Positions 9,216-20,789 are shown, counted from the first letter of the stretch. The stretch is 64,000 nucleotides of DNA from Eutrigla gurnardus (GCA_963514095.1 OY741270.1:28729058-28793057); one strand, 5' to 3'. The notes: generated by a model from the letters alone, not told the origin. Made by a program: numbers and translations.

Positions 9216-11860
9216 CTAAATAATTGTTTTTTTTAGTTGTAATGTGTTTTTGTTTAAAACGTTGAAACGTAAAAGTGAATGCGGTTTAGTTTGCATGGGA
9301 ATGTTCTTTAGTGGGGGGGGGGGCTCACAACGAGGCTGCCAGGCAACCAGCCGAGACTCCAGGAAGTTGTCACATCTGATCGGCGCTTGCCAAGAACGAG
9401 TTGAAATGAAAGGAACTTCAAATCACAGATTTCTTTTTGGTGTTTCACCAAAAAGAAATGATTGTGTCAAGAGATGAGATGAAAACAGATGATTTCTGGC
9501 TTTAAGGTGAGCGTTTGCAAACAAAGAACCATGTAAATATCAGATTTCTTTAATCTGATTCCGTCATGTGATCTGATTGCTTGTGTTTGATTGAAGGGTC
9601 GGTTTATAACCTTTAACTCCAGGATAGCATTGATAAAATGAAATATTAATAACATCACAACGTGCATAAAGGAGCAAACTGGTTTAAAGTATCAATAAAC
9701 CAGCTTTAACAAGCTTCCCCCCCTCCCCCACCCCCCCAGTTCCTGTTGATTCTGTCACACGGTGAACAAATTAGCCTCTCATAGCATCTTAACTGCTCTT
9801 TAATCACGGAAAAGTCTTTTCCCCTCCGTCTTTGTGTGCCGAGTTCAGTTCCACGCCTCCTTCGCCGCCTCGCCTCCCTCGCCGCCTCGCTGGCTGCAGC
9901 TCACTAAACGGCTGGTGGGAGGGGAAGCAGCAGCAGGCTGGCAGGCAGGCGGAGGAAGGGGGGGTATTTGTGGGGGTACCGAAGCTGCTCGGGGTGGGAG
10001 GGCAGAGCCGGACAGTGACAGATAGAGAGAGAGAGGGGTCTATGTATTCAGGCTGTTGGCTCTCGGCCCGTCTCAAGTGCGTCCTGAGGGGAACATCCTG
10101 CCCCTCGTTGGAACTTCCTCGGCCGGCTGAAGTGCTCCATTCACGGAGGTCTGATGAGGGGGGCTTGTTGTCGCTGCTAAATGGATGTTTCTGTTTCAGA
10201 GGTGTTTGCACTGGTGGACGCTTTCCATTCCTCCTCCTCCTCCTCCTCCTCCTCGCTGCTCACCATTGGCCGTCGCTCATCAAGCCCACTCTCCCTTATT
10301 TGGGCTGCAGTTAGACCTTTAGACGACCTCTGACCCGACCGACCTGAGTTGGGGGAGGAGCTTGTGAAGAGGAGGCTGTAAATGTAAACAATGCAAAAAA
10401 AACGATAAAGTAAATTAAAAGACGTGAGCCGAGCACCAACATACGACATCGGACCGAAGAATGTGTAAACGAAACTTCTAGATAATCAGATTATCAGACT
10501 CAAAGATTTGAGAAGCATCACTCTGTAACGTTAATCTACGACTGTGAGGGAACTCTATGTTTCTGTCATTCAACAGGATCAGTAGGATGTTGCTCCGATT
10601 TCATGAGAATCTCCCGGAAAAATGAGACTTATGGGAATCGAACTCACCGTTTTTCGTCATTTATGTGGATGGAAACGAGTCCATTCTTTATAACATCAAC
10701 AGCTGCTTCTATTCAGTTGGCAAGCTGAGAAGAAGAGCAAACGTTTCATCAGAAGGTGGCGCTAAAGGCTGTAATCAGCCAGAAAAACAGAGAAGAAGAA
10801 GTCGAGGTCGCGACCCGGAAACAAATCGAGTCGCCTTGATGGAGAGATCTCCAGGAATAGTTTTTTATTACATTTATATTTGAAGATGCTGACGGATGAA
10901 ACAGCTGATCGTCACGTGAGTTAAATTCACGTTATTTTTTCAGCAGCAAAAGCAAAACATCTTTATTTGATCGGATTTCTCCGTTTCCTCAAAGCTTTTA
11001 TCACGTGAAACTTCAAAAGGGCGTGAAAAATGGAAACACGGCTAATAAATGTATAAATTGGCAACGTTGGAGATCATTTCCTAACTCCGACGTGCTTCTC
11101 TAATTGAAACAGACTTTGAAACCCATGTGTTCGCGGCCCGGCTGCTCTCAGATCAGTGACGTCAGTTTCATTAAATTCTTGTCAACCGACGGAAACGTCA
11201 ACAAAAACCAAAACGACGATTAAAAACAGACGTGTTGTTTTTTCTCTGTGTGGGTTTGTCTCCCAGACAAAGATTCTCCACCAACTCTTTTCCAGAATAT
11301 CGAGTAGAAACAATAACAACAGTAACGAAGCCTGCTGGTCGCCGTGGTAACGCCAGAAAAACTTTATTAAGCACAAAAAAAACGGAGAAAAAAGCAGCAT
11401 TTTGGATATTTTCTACACCTGAAACTGAAGTGAAGAGGGGGGAGAAGAAAAGAGAAGGTCCAGAGACCGGGACCAGAGACCGGGTCCAGGACTAGAAAGG
11501 GTTCCAGTAGATTCTGTCCAGACGGGCCGAGCTGGAGGAGCCTCGCTCCTCGCCGTGAAGCCGGTTTTATCGCCGTCTGGCTTCATGTGCTGCCAAGAAA
11601 CACTTTAATTGTTTCCCATTCAGTCAAAAAGCCACAAAGCTTCAAGCCTCCAGTTTTTATAAACTATCAGCTTCTTTCTTTTTCTTTTTTTTTTGCAGAC
11701 GACTGAAAATAATTGCGAGTTTCAGCCGCGGCTTTGAAAACGCAGCTTTGTGTTTTTTCTGCAGTTTGAAGTTATTTTTGGTCGAATCAGAGAGAAGAGG
11801 AAATCCAAGATGGCCGAACTGTTTGTCTCATAGTTACACAGCCAATGTGTTAACGTTGTA

Positions 11861-11862
<2 letters not shown>
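9216..11862. other. Intergenic, with a GC-rich block at 9.8-10.35 kb
   Basis: No gene was found. Between about 9820 and 10340 the sequence is GC-rich with repeated CGCCTC words, a (CCT)8 run at 10231-10254 and open frames on both strands with low-complexity translations (runs of Leu or Glu). These are best explained by composition. The block could be regulatory, but nothing in it proves that. The rest is AT-rich unique-looking DNA. Confidence 0.5.
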
Positions 11863-11939
<77 letters not shown>

Positions 11940-12045
11940 AGTTCCTGAAACTGGACCTTGGTATGTTGTCACTGTAAGTGTGCCAAATCGGCGATTAACC
12001 GCGCTCCCTCGGAGACAGGCGTGCAGCTGAGTGACGTTCAGGAAC

Positions 12046-12095
<50 letters not shown>

Positions 12096-12247
12096 CAATA
12101 TGGTTTCAGTGCTCCTCCTTGGAGGACCCGGGTCCCACCAAGCAGCAGGAATAGACCTGATGATAGTTTTTGGGACCAACATAGGTTTTGTTTGCTGCTC
12201 AGGTTGTGGACCCCTCCTCCCATACACACACACATACACACACACAC

Positions 12248-12287
<40 letters not shown>

Positions 12288-12290
12288 ACA

Positions 12291-12365
<75 letters not shown>
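11863..12365. repeat. Cluster of three dinucleotide arrays: TG, TG and CA
   Basis: (TG)n covers 11863-11936 and 12048-12091. A longer CA array with TACA interruptions covers about 12224-12365. The TG and CA arrays are inverted relative to each other, so one strand could fold into long imperfect hairpins. All long Cys-Val or His-Thr reading frames here are artefacts of the dinucleotides. Confidence 0.95.
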
Positions 12366-12367
<2 letters not shown>

Positions 12368-12616
12368 CACCCTTTTTTCTTTTAAAGGAAAGAAAGACAA
12401 GAAAAGTTCCTCAAACTGCACCGACAGGAAATCCATTTATGGGTAAAGTAGTTAGAGTCCCGCCCCTTTCTGTTTGATTGACAGGTGACGTGCAGCGAGG
12501 AGCGTTCAGCTCTTTTAAAACAAGTAAAGTTGCGTAACGATGACAGATGAAGGATGCTTCTCTGCTGTTATGAAACTTTGATTCTGCAGCCAGACCCGGA
12601 TCACTGTCACTCTGCT

Positions 12617-12675
12617 GGACTCGGACCCGGATGGACCCGGTTGGACCCGGTTGGACCCGGTTGGACCAGGTTGGA
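12617..12675 (+). repeat. Short minisatellite, 10-bp unit TTGGACCCGG
   Basis: About five to six copies of a ten-base unit GGACCCGGTT with small changes at the ends (TCGGACCCGGA, GGACCAGG). No function apparent. Confidence 0.85.
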
Positions 12676-13711
12676 TCTACCAATCGGTTTCCATGCAGAC
12701 AAGCCTCCACTGTTAGAACAGGGAGGTGATTGTGGGCAGGTGGAGGTTTTTCAGACCTTGTTTGTTAGAAATGGCTCTGTTATTGTTTCTTAGGAGGTTG
12801 CCACCGGCGACGCAGCATTCAAGCTCTGTGATTGGCCAAGGGGGTCCACGCTCGCCGTAGTACCTGCAACCTGATTTATCTTTTTACACCGCCTTTCCTT
12901 TAGTTGTTGCAAGGTTGACTTTACTCTGAGTGTAATGACCCCTCCAGGAGCAGCCCCTCCCCCAACCAAGCGACGGTGCTTAAAACGAGCCTCATGAACC
13001 ATCAGAAGATCTCCGTTTGAACCCGGTCACGGTGGCTGCTCTCTCTCTCTCCTCTGCCTCGCTCGTCCCTTCCTCGGAGACACCGGTGAACGCCGGCCAC
13101 CGTTCCCATTTAAGGAGCATCTGTTCCGCCTCTGTGGCCTCGGCTCTAATTGTGGGATTAGAGGGTGGCGGCGAGGCCCCGCTGGTCCCGACTCGTCTCC
13201 GAGCTGTTGGGAGTCGCTCGCCCGTGATGTGCGACCACGAGGGGGGAAACGTCGGTAACGGCTCGTTGTACCGCAGCGTTTTTTAGTTTACCGGATGCCG
13301 ACCGTTGGAGATTCATGGAGAACGAAGCAAACTCGTTATGTTTGCACGATTACATCACACTTCCATCTAGAGTTGCTTCCACATTTTCATACAGATTTAA
13401 TTATGCATTTAACGCAATTTCTAAAGAGCACCCGAGGACGAATACGAGGAATTTTACAAACATGTTTAATGTAAAAGTTTTAAAACAGTCGTTAACGTTA
13501 CGCTAGATATTGCGATTAGAATCTGAATATATTAATGTTAATGCAGGACGAGCTGCTAGAGAGGAAATCTCCTTTTGGTTTTTCCTTCCTTACATTCTTA
13601 TTTAAAAAGTGTTACAACAAACAAAACAATTAAGGTTAAGTTGAGTTCGCTGAAGAATGAATGAGCCCATGCTGCTAAAATGCAACCATATCTGACAATG
13701 GTATCTAGAGA

Positions 13712-13747
13712 TTAGCATGTTAGCATGTTAGCATGTTAGCATGTTAG
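13712..13747 (+). repeat. Octamer tandem repeat TTAGCATG
   Basis: About four and a half copies of an eight-base unit. The word TTAGCATG is also scattered elsewhere in the window (for example near 36265), as often in fish DNA. Confidence 0.85.
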
Positions 13748-14561
13748 CTCCGCTGGCCTGAATTAGCTTTGCACTCTTAAATATAAACAGTGACTCTCTT
13801 GTTTGGTGAACTTTAATTCAATCAGATTATTTCTGTGAACTTGTAATGATTGGTCATTTATGAAATAATGAGCTCAGCCTGTTTAAACATAACGATGACC
13901 AACGTGCCAATAATGAACTAAATCTCTGGACCTCAAACAAAACTGCAAAAACCTGGAGAAAAAAAACCCTGAGTGCACTCGCAGGACGATGAGATAAGAA
14001 CAGAACATTAAAGCTGCGTTTTAACTGCAGAAGAATGTGATTCAAAGGCTTCGTTGGTTCCTTTATTTGCCGTGAAATTAGCCGTCGTTAAGGTCCGGGC
14101 AGAGAAACGCTTCCACATGTGGAGAACCGTCCTCCAGAACGTTCAAGGTAAACAACTAAAGAAAGACTCTCTCTCTCGTGCCCTGACTCTTTTATTTTGA
14201 AAAGCCTGAGCTGGCGGCAGGTAGCCCCGCTGAGAGCACGAATCTCACGTCTGACCTAGAAGCAGCATCAATGACAACATCCACCACCAACGTCTCCATT
14301 TCATCTTTTTATTTCACCTTGCACAAACTTCAGGAGAAACTCTCCCTCCTTTTCTTTTCTTTTTTCTTTCCATCAGTCCATCAAGTTAGCTGCTAACCGT
14401 CCAGACGAGAGCCTGACATACGATGATGTCATCGCGTTACACAGCACGACCTTGAGTTTCACACTTTTAACACAAAATTAAAAAAAAAAAGACAAATTCG
14501 TATTTATTATTATTTAGATCACCGTCTTTTGTGAATCTCCATCAAAAAAACATCTGAGAAC

Positions 14562-14575
14562 GTTGTCATGGCAAC
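14562..14575. promoter_or_regulatory. RFX X-box-like palindrome
   Basis: GTTGTCATGGCAAC differs by one base from the RFX X-box consensus GTTRCCATGGYAAC (from memory). No transcription start is evident nearby, so function is unproven. Confidence 0.35.
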
Positions 14576-15063
14576 AACACCCGTCACTTCGTGGACTACA
14601 GTTAAAATGTCAATTTGATTCAGAATCACAACATTCAACAGATCCAAATTTTTTTTGTAGAAACATAAAATGCCAACATTCACATAACTGGAGATGAAAA
14701 GAATATATGATATAATATTTCTGTAGTAAATTAGGATCAAAGTACATAATAACACGAAACACAATAGAAATCATCGTAGTACAACAGTAGAGAGTATTCA
14801 GAGCTGCAGAGCTGCTGTTCATTAGTATTCAGCTGTATTCAGGTTAAGCTGTCAGACCTCTACATGAACCTTTAGTACTCTGGGATCGAGTTCTCCTCAA
14901 ACACCAGTTAATAGAATATTCCCGAGTCGTCGTCGTCGTCGTCTTCATGACGGATATGAAAGGATTCTGCTGCCGGCGGCCGACGAGGCTTCCTCTAATC
15001 GCCTGCAGGGAAATCACTTCCAGCAGCGAGCCGCCGCTTCACTTTAATGACATCCAGATCTAC

Positions 15064-15850
15064 GGGGGACCCTGAATCCAGATCCACCTGGGACCATGAA
15101 TCCTGAATCCAGATCTACCTGGGACCCTGAATCCAGATCTACCTGGGACCCTGAATCCAGATCCACCTGGGACCATGAATCCAGATCTACCTGCGACCCT
15201 GAATCCACATCTACCTGGGACCCTGAATCCACATCTACCTGGGACCCTGAATCCAGATCCACCTGGGACCATGAATCCAGATCTACCTGGGACCCTGAAT
15301 CCAGATCTACCTGGGACCATGAATCCAGATCTACCTGCGACCCTGAATCCAGATCCACCTGGGACCATGAATCCAGATCTACCTGGGACCCTGAATCCAG
15401 ATCTACCTGGGACCATGAATCCAGATCTACCTGCGACCCTGAATCCAGATCTAACTGGGACCCTGAATCCAGATCCACCTGGGACCATGAATCCAGATCT
15501 ACCTGGGACCCTGAATCCAGATCCACCTGGGACCATGAATCCAGATCTACCTGGGACCCTGAATCCAGATCTACCTGTGACCCTGAATCCTGAATCCAGA
15601 TCTACCTGGGACCCTGAATCCAGATCTACCTGGGACCCTGAATCCAGATCCACCTGGGACCATGAATCCAGATCTACATGCGACTCTGAATCCAGATCTA
15701 CATGCTACTCTGAATCCAGATCTAGCTGGGACCCTGAATCCAGACCTAGCTGGGACCATGAATCCAGATCTACATGCGACTCTGAATCCAGATCTACCTG
15801 CGACTCTGAATCCAGATCTACCTGGGACCATGAATCCAGACCTGGGACCC
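15064..15850. repeat. Minisatellite with a 24-bp unit, about 32 copies
   Basis: The unit is close to GGGACCCTGAATCCAGATCT plus ACCT. Copies alternate between CCCTGAA and CCATGAA and between GATCTACC and GATCCACC; some have CTGCGAC in place of CTGGGAC. The period is divisible by three and the unit lacks stops in several frames, which produces repetitive reading frames of up to 240 codons on both strands. None has a start context, splice signals or sequence expected of a gene. Many units contain the six-base palindrome AGATCT. Confidence 0.95.
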
Positions 15851-16779
15851 TGATTAAATGGTCGGCAAGGTTACTCACATTTCTACGCATCGAGTGAACA
15901 GATCCTGATGGATAAACTGTGAGGAAGATCAAACCCTCCTCAGTGTGCGGTGACAGCCGAGTCCCGGCGGCACGAGAGCCGGACTACAAAGACACCCCCC
16001 CCCCCCCCTTCAGGGTCTCCATTGTTCTCTGGGATCAATATGGAGTTCCGGTGTTGTTCGGGGAGCTCCATTAAAGTGCCGCTGAGACACACGGAGTGCT
16101 TTTAAACAGATAGAACGTCCTCGTAGGTGCTTCAGCCTCACGTTGTGGTTTATTTATGAGCTGTCGGCTGCAGGTGTCGGTTTGGTTTGATCCAAAGAGC
16201 GGCAGCGTTTCCATTTCCCTTCTCGTTTTCCCGCGTTATCGTCTGTCAAAGTGGTCGAACATCAACTCCTGTTTTTATTGAAACATCCGTCAGAAAGCCG
16301 ACGGTGTCGCGGCGTTTAATGTATTCCAACATTGCCGCCACGTGTTCCTCTGCGATTACGGGAACGAAATAAACCAGAATGGGATTATTTTGTTTTTTTT
16401 TGTTTTTGCGTTGGATATCGGAGGCGTGCAGCTGTAGTGCGGCCCGTCTACGCTGTAAACATATCATTAGACGTTAGACGCTCTCCCGTTTCCTGTCATT
16501 CTCCCGACAGCAGCACATACATACATGTCATACTTCTCTTTCCGTAAACAACAGCTGTGGTTTCCATAATTATACGGGACAAACATGCAAACATGTACAG
16601 CAGATTTACATAAAAGCACAAACATCTTGCTGTTTTCTATGTTGCCTTGTTTATAGCCTGACTTTCATACGCCCCACATACATACATACATAGTGGAATG
16701 GAGGGGAAGTGACCATATTTGGACTGCGAGGAGCGACGGGTGGATCTGAAAAACCCTTATACTGGTGCGAAGCTGCTAC
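15851..16779. other. Intergenic, nothing recognised
   Basis: Contains a C14 run at about 15995-16008 and a short CATA repeat near 16678-16691. No gene, RNA or named repeat was seen. Confidence 0.55.
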
Positions 16780-17995
16780 CAAAGTTAGCTTCATATTTCA
16801 AGGTTACGTGTTAAAGTCATCTTAGTAGCTAACTAGCATTGGTAGCGTGGTAGCGACCTGTCAATCAGCAGGTAAGCCCCGCCCCCTAAAGCATCCCCTG
16901 CTTTCTGGTCTGTTGGACTCTAATGGACCTGTCAATCAGCAGGTAAGCCCCGCCCCCTAAAGCATCCCCTGCTTTCTGGTCTGGTGGACTCTAAATGGAC
17001 CATAATGTACTAAATGAACATCATGCTGGATTGAAGAAGACTTGAAACTAGAGATTGAGACCATAAACTCATGTTTACAATGTTTACTGAGATAATACAT
17101 CAAGAGAGAAGTAGGACCATTTTCTCATAGACTTCTATACAACCAGAGAGGAGTCGCCCCCTGGTGGCCAGCAGAGAGAAGTAGGACCATTTTCTCATAG
17201 ACTTCTATACAACCAGAGAGGAGTCGCCCCCTGGTGGCCAGCAGAGAGAAGTAGGACCATTTTCTCATAGACTTCTATACAACCAGAGAGGAGTCGCCCC
17301 CTGGTGGCCAGCAGAGAGAAGTAGGACCATTTTCTCATAGACTTCTATACAACCAGAGAGGAGTCTCCCCCTGGTGGCCAGCAGAGAGAAGTAGGACCAT
17401 TTTCTCATAGACTTCTATACAACCAGAGAGGAGTCGCCCCCTGGTGGCCAGCAGAGAGAAGTAGGACCATTTTCTCATAGACTTCTATACAACCAGAGAG
17501 GAGTCGCCCCCTGGTGGCCAGCAGAGAGAAGTAGGACCATTTTCTCATAGACTTCTATACAACCAGAGAGGAGTCGCCCCCTGGTGGCCAGCAGAGAGAA
17601 GTAGGACCATTTTCTCATAGACTTCTATACAACCAGAGAGGAGTCGCCCCCTGGTGGCCAGCAGAGAGAAGTAGGACCATTTTCTCATAGACTTCTATAC
17701 AACCAGAGAGGAGTCTCCCCCTGGTGGCCAGCAGAGAGAAGTAGGACCATTTTCTCATAGACTTCTATACAACCAGAGAGGAGTCGCCCCCTGGTGGCCA
17801 GCAGAGAGAAGTAGGACCATTTTCTCATAGACTTCTATACAACCAGAGAGGAGTCTCCCCCTGGTGGCCAGCAGAGAGAAGTAGGACCATTTTCTCATAG
17901 ACTTCGATACGATCAGAGAGGAGTCGCCCCCTGATGGCCAGCAGAGAGAACACAAGGCACTTCAGTGTTGGCTTCACTTCTCAGAACCAAAGTTT
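16780..17995 (+). mobile_element. Dispersed element with internal 70-bp VNTR, copy 1 (forward)
   Basis: A non-coding dispersed element. The head resembles CATATTTCAAGGTTACGTGT, followed by GACCTGTCAATCAGCAGGTA and CTAAAGCATCCCCTGCTTTC (this segment is duplicated at 16855 and 16926). Next come GGACCATAATGTACTAAATG, AACATCATGCTGGATTGAAG and CTCATGTTTACAATGTTTAC, then the tandem array, then a tail with GGCACTTCAGTG and TTGGCTTCACTTCTCAGAAC. The same blocks recur reversed at 27.2 and 37.9 kb. It codes for nothing and must be non-autonomous. I recall related sequence as widespread in percomorph fish. Ends are approximate and target duplications were not established. Confidence 0.7.
17111..17950 (+). 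repeat. 70-bp tandem array, 12 units, with CTCF-like cores on the minus strand
   Basis: Twelve units of exactly 70 bp, starting GTAGGACCATTTTCTCATAG and ending GGTGGCCAGCAGAGAGAA. Units are almost identical; three read GTCTCCCC instead of GTCGCCCC and the last has CTGATGGCC plus other changes. The complement of GCCCCCTGGTGG is CCACCAGGGGGC, the CTCF core, so eight units carry a perfect 12-mer on the minus strand (first at 17156-17167). The near identity suggests recent expansion or homogenisation. Confidence 0.95.
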
Positions 17996-18655
17996 GAGCT
18001 GACATTGGCAGTGAAGTTCAGTAAAGTAAAGGCACATACTTGTCGTCTGGTTGAAAGCGACCACAGGCCGTGGTTTATAGCGTAATAACATACTGCAGAA
18101 TGTACATTGTGTAATTATAGTATCGCATGCAGCCATACGGTTGCAGCGTGTTTTCCTTCATCGCGCCAAAGAAGAGCCAAATAAAAATCAGAGAAATCTC
18201 CGGCCCTTTTCTTCTTCAGAGGATGAGAAGCCACAACTGTGGGCGTCTGAGAATACTTTCTATATGGTGTAACTGCAGCGCTGTGTCTTATTATTATAGA
18301 CCGTGTCGTCGGAGGCTTTTTTAAAAAGGCAAAAAATAAAATTTCTGCCTTTTTTCCCCCCGTCTCTCACAGAAACAGAGGCTGCGACTGATTAGTGTAA
18401 TTACATAGTAGCTCGGTGCATCCATCCATCTGTTTATAACATTCGGGGTCAGCGAGAGCCGGAGACAGAAAAGTACAAACATACATCGGACGTGTAATTA
18501 CAGGCGGAGAAGTGGCGGGACGGCGATATGTTGTTCCTTCTCTGAACTCCGACACGCTGGATTCCAACAAAGAGGACGAGATTAAAGTGCAGCCTGTCAG
18601 CTTTAATTAAAGTGTGTCTGAACACGATATCACACAAAGCTCTTTACTATATACA

Positions 18656-18692
<37 letters not shown>

Positions 18693-19399
18693 TAACATAG
18701 CGTTTCATGCTTTTCTCCGCCATCTATAGTCGATTGTTCTAGTTGTCTTTAAATGGCTTTTTTCTTGTTATTCAGACTTCTGCTACGGATCACAAATCTC
18801 ACAATCGTCATTTCACAGATTTGTGTCGCAGATCGGAAGGACAAAAAAGGAGCAACTCTAACTTTTTTTTATTTGGCGGCAATACCGATAGCCGATAATT
18901 GATTGATATTGAACCACGTGGGCCGATACGGATCATTTTGTTGTTGTTTTTTGTTCCAGATTTTTACAAATAATTTCAGTCAGTTTAAACTGTTCCTGTT
19001 TCCTTTTACCTTGTTTTTTGCATAAAACAAACATTTCAAGTGATTATGGATTCAAAGTTTGTATATTTATTGATTAAATTGTATGTTAGCTCTCCTTCTG
19101 ATGATTTCTGCACAGATTTGCTCTTCAAACTGTAGCATCATCGGGGATCTTAGACTAGAAAGCATTCATGTATATTCATATTTATATTTTGAGTGAATAT
19201 TACAGTTAAAAAGAATAAAAGTTCCTGAATAACCACAGTCTGTTCCACCAGAGTATCAATAACTGATTGTGTTCTAAACAAAGACATTTTATTTTCCCCA
19301 TCGTGTCGAAGAGGAAGTCAAACAGAAACCTTGTTGTCAGACAAGCCGGAGGGTTTATTGTGCTGCGAGTGTAACACTGAGATCAGCCAAGTAAGCAGG

Positions 19400-19400
<1 letters not shown>
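17996..19400. other. Intergenic, with a (TA)n run
   Basis: A TA dinucleotide run covers about 18657-18689. The rest is AT-rich with no recognised gene. Short Trp-poor frames on both strands are not convincing. Confidence 0.55.

Positions 19401-19458
<58 letters not shown>
19401..19458 (+). repeat. (CA)n microsatellite
   Basis: CA repeat of about 29 units with one CGCA interruption. Confidence 0.95.
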
Positions 19459-19601
19459 TGGACCGGCCTGTCTGGCTGGAGGCGAGCAGCCCGCCGGCTT
19501 CAGGCCGGGTCGGGTCAAAGCAGCGCTACGGGAGGACGGCCGGCTCTGGCCGACGCTGCTCCTCTCCAAGACAACTGTTGACGGGGCCACGGGGCCCCGA
19601 T

Positions 19602-19649
19602 GGGGGTCTGATGGGGGTCCGATGGGGGTCCGATGGGGGTCGGACGGGG
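19602..19649 (+). repeat. 11-bp G-rich repeat, G-quadruplex candidate
   Basis: Four GGGGG runs at 19602, 19613, 19624 and 19635 and a GGGG at 19646 are separated by six-base loops (TCTGAT, TCCGAT, TCCGAT, TCGGAC). This satisfies the usual G-quadruplex rule (four runs of at least three G with loops up to seven). No neighbouring gene is evident. Confidence 0.8.
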
Positions 19650-20079
19650 CCGCGGCTCAATGGTTCCCATTGTTGAGGCACTTCCTGGAGGCAGCGGCGC
19701 AATCTGGTGAATGAGTGGAGAGGAAGATGGCGATGGAGGGACAGAAAGAGAGAGGGATGTCAAACGGGATGAAAGGAGGAGAAGAGGAGTCTATGAGGAG
19801 ATTACAGGATCTGAAAAAGGAGGTGAAGAGACAAAAAAGTGACAAATGGTGAGAGGAAAGGAGGAGGATGTGTGGAGTAAAAGAATGGAGGAGGAAATAA
19901 AGGGATCTCTGCAGCCATGCTAGCAGCTTCTGCAAAGACGCACTTTGAGCCGAATGCGTAATAGAGAGTATGAAAACGCAGTATTGTGCCGGAGGAGAAG
20001 TCATAACGGTACATCATCTGCAAACCATGAAAACACGTGATAATGTCGATCTCGTAGATTTTGGAGATATTTCACCTGA

Positions 20080-20200
20080 TGAAGGAAAACGTTGACCTGA
20101 TGCTGGAGACGTTCATTGAGAGTCATTGGGGTTCATCCTCTGGGTACCCTGAATGTCTGCAGACAATGTTATGCTAATGAGATATTTCAGTAACAAGAAA
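20080..20200 (+). repeat. Dispersed teleost repeat fragment
   Basis: Contains AAGGAAAACGTTGACCTGAT, then TCATTGGGGTTCATCCTCTG, ACCCTGAATGTCTG and GAGATATTTCAGT, in the order seen in a very common teleost repeat, also represented at 9040-9215. Confidence 0.55.
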
Positions 20201-20295
20201 GGCCGAGACGAAAGCAGACAGAAGGAAGTCGTTAAGTTTATGAGATGAAGAACCGTTCCAATGTTCACCTTGAACAATGGAGAACTCTGGTTACC

Positions 20296-20658
20296 ATGGC
20301 GCCCAAAGCTTTCTTCTTCTTCTCTCTCTTCACCTTCATCTTCCTCTCAGCTTTGACCCTTTTGTCTCCTTCGACTGCGAACAATTATCTGGATTATTTT
20401 CCTCGTGGCGTCGTTGCTCCCGTATCAACAAACATCCTCCACCTGCTCCACCTTTCATCTGACGGAGGCGACCGGGTCGCCGTCACGCCGCCATCTTCAG
20501 CTTGTTTCTCTTCACCGATGCGTGAAAAAAACAACGTACAAACTCTTTGTTTATCGTCGCCTGATGGAACAGAAGAGCGTTTGAGCAGCTGTTTTTCCAC
20601 GCTGCATCATCCTCGTTTCCCTCGGCAATTAAATTGCTTGCTTTTAGACAAACGCTAA
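20296..20658 (+). CDS. Orphan ORF with a signal-peptide-like start (doubtful)
   Basis: A 120-codon frame starting at an ATG with a good Kozak context (TTACCATGG). It begins MAPKAFFFFSLFTFIFLSAL then TLLSPSTA, which looks like a signal peptide with a plausible cleavage after STA. The remaining sequence has four Cys and no family I recognise. The hydrophobic start follows from TTC/CTC-rich DNA and no splice sites, poly(A) signal or conservation can be shown. I consider chance more likely than a gene. Confidence 0.12.
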   Translation: MAPKAFFFFSLFTFIFLSALTLLSPSTANNYLDYFPRGVVAPVSTNILHLLHLSSDGGDRVAVTPPSSACFSSPMREKNNVQTLCLSSPDGTEERLSSCFSTLHHPRFPRQLNCLLLDKR

Positions 20659-20789
20659 AACATGTTTCTCATCACGTGATTCTAAAAACATTTTAAACGA
20701 TTAGTGAAAGCAGGCGTGTCGAGCCAAATAGTGACACAACTATTTAAAAAGGGAGGTTTTCATGTGTTGCTGCCGTTATATATTCATAA

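Larger units (their letters stand above)
12676..15063. other. Intergenic, with a GC-rich block and a short TE-like repeat
   Basis: A CpG-rich block lies at about 13020-13290 and includes the inverted repeat CTCTAAT-TGTGGG-ATTAGAG (13144-13163). A tandem octamer (GTTAGCAT) covers 13712-13747. An RFX X-box-like site lies at 14562-14575. No protein gene recognised. Confidence 0.5.

Noticed and set aside
9804..10314. Frames of 160 (plus) and 135 (minus) codons in a GC-rich block
   Set aside because: Low-complexity composition with runs of Leu and Glu, both strands open at once, no recognisable motif.
15044..15932. Frames up to 240 codons in the 24-bp minisatellite
   Set aside because: Stop-free because the unit is a multiple of three; open on both strands and several frames, with no gene signals.
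17111..17950. CRISPR-like appearance of the 70-bp array
   Set aside because: There are no unique spacers; the whole 70-bp unit repeats head to tail, in a vertebrate genome, without cas genes.
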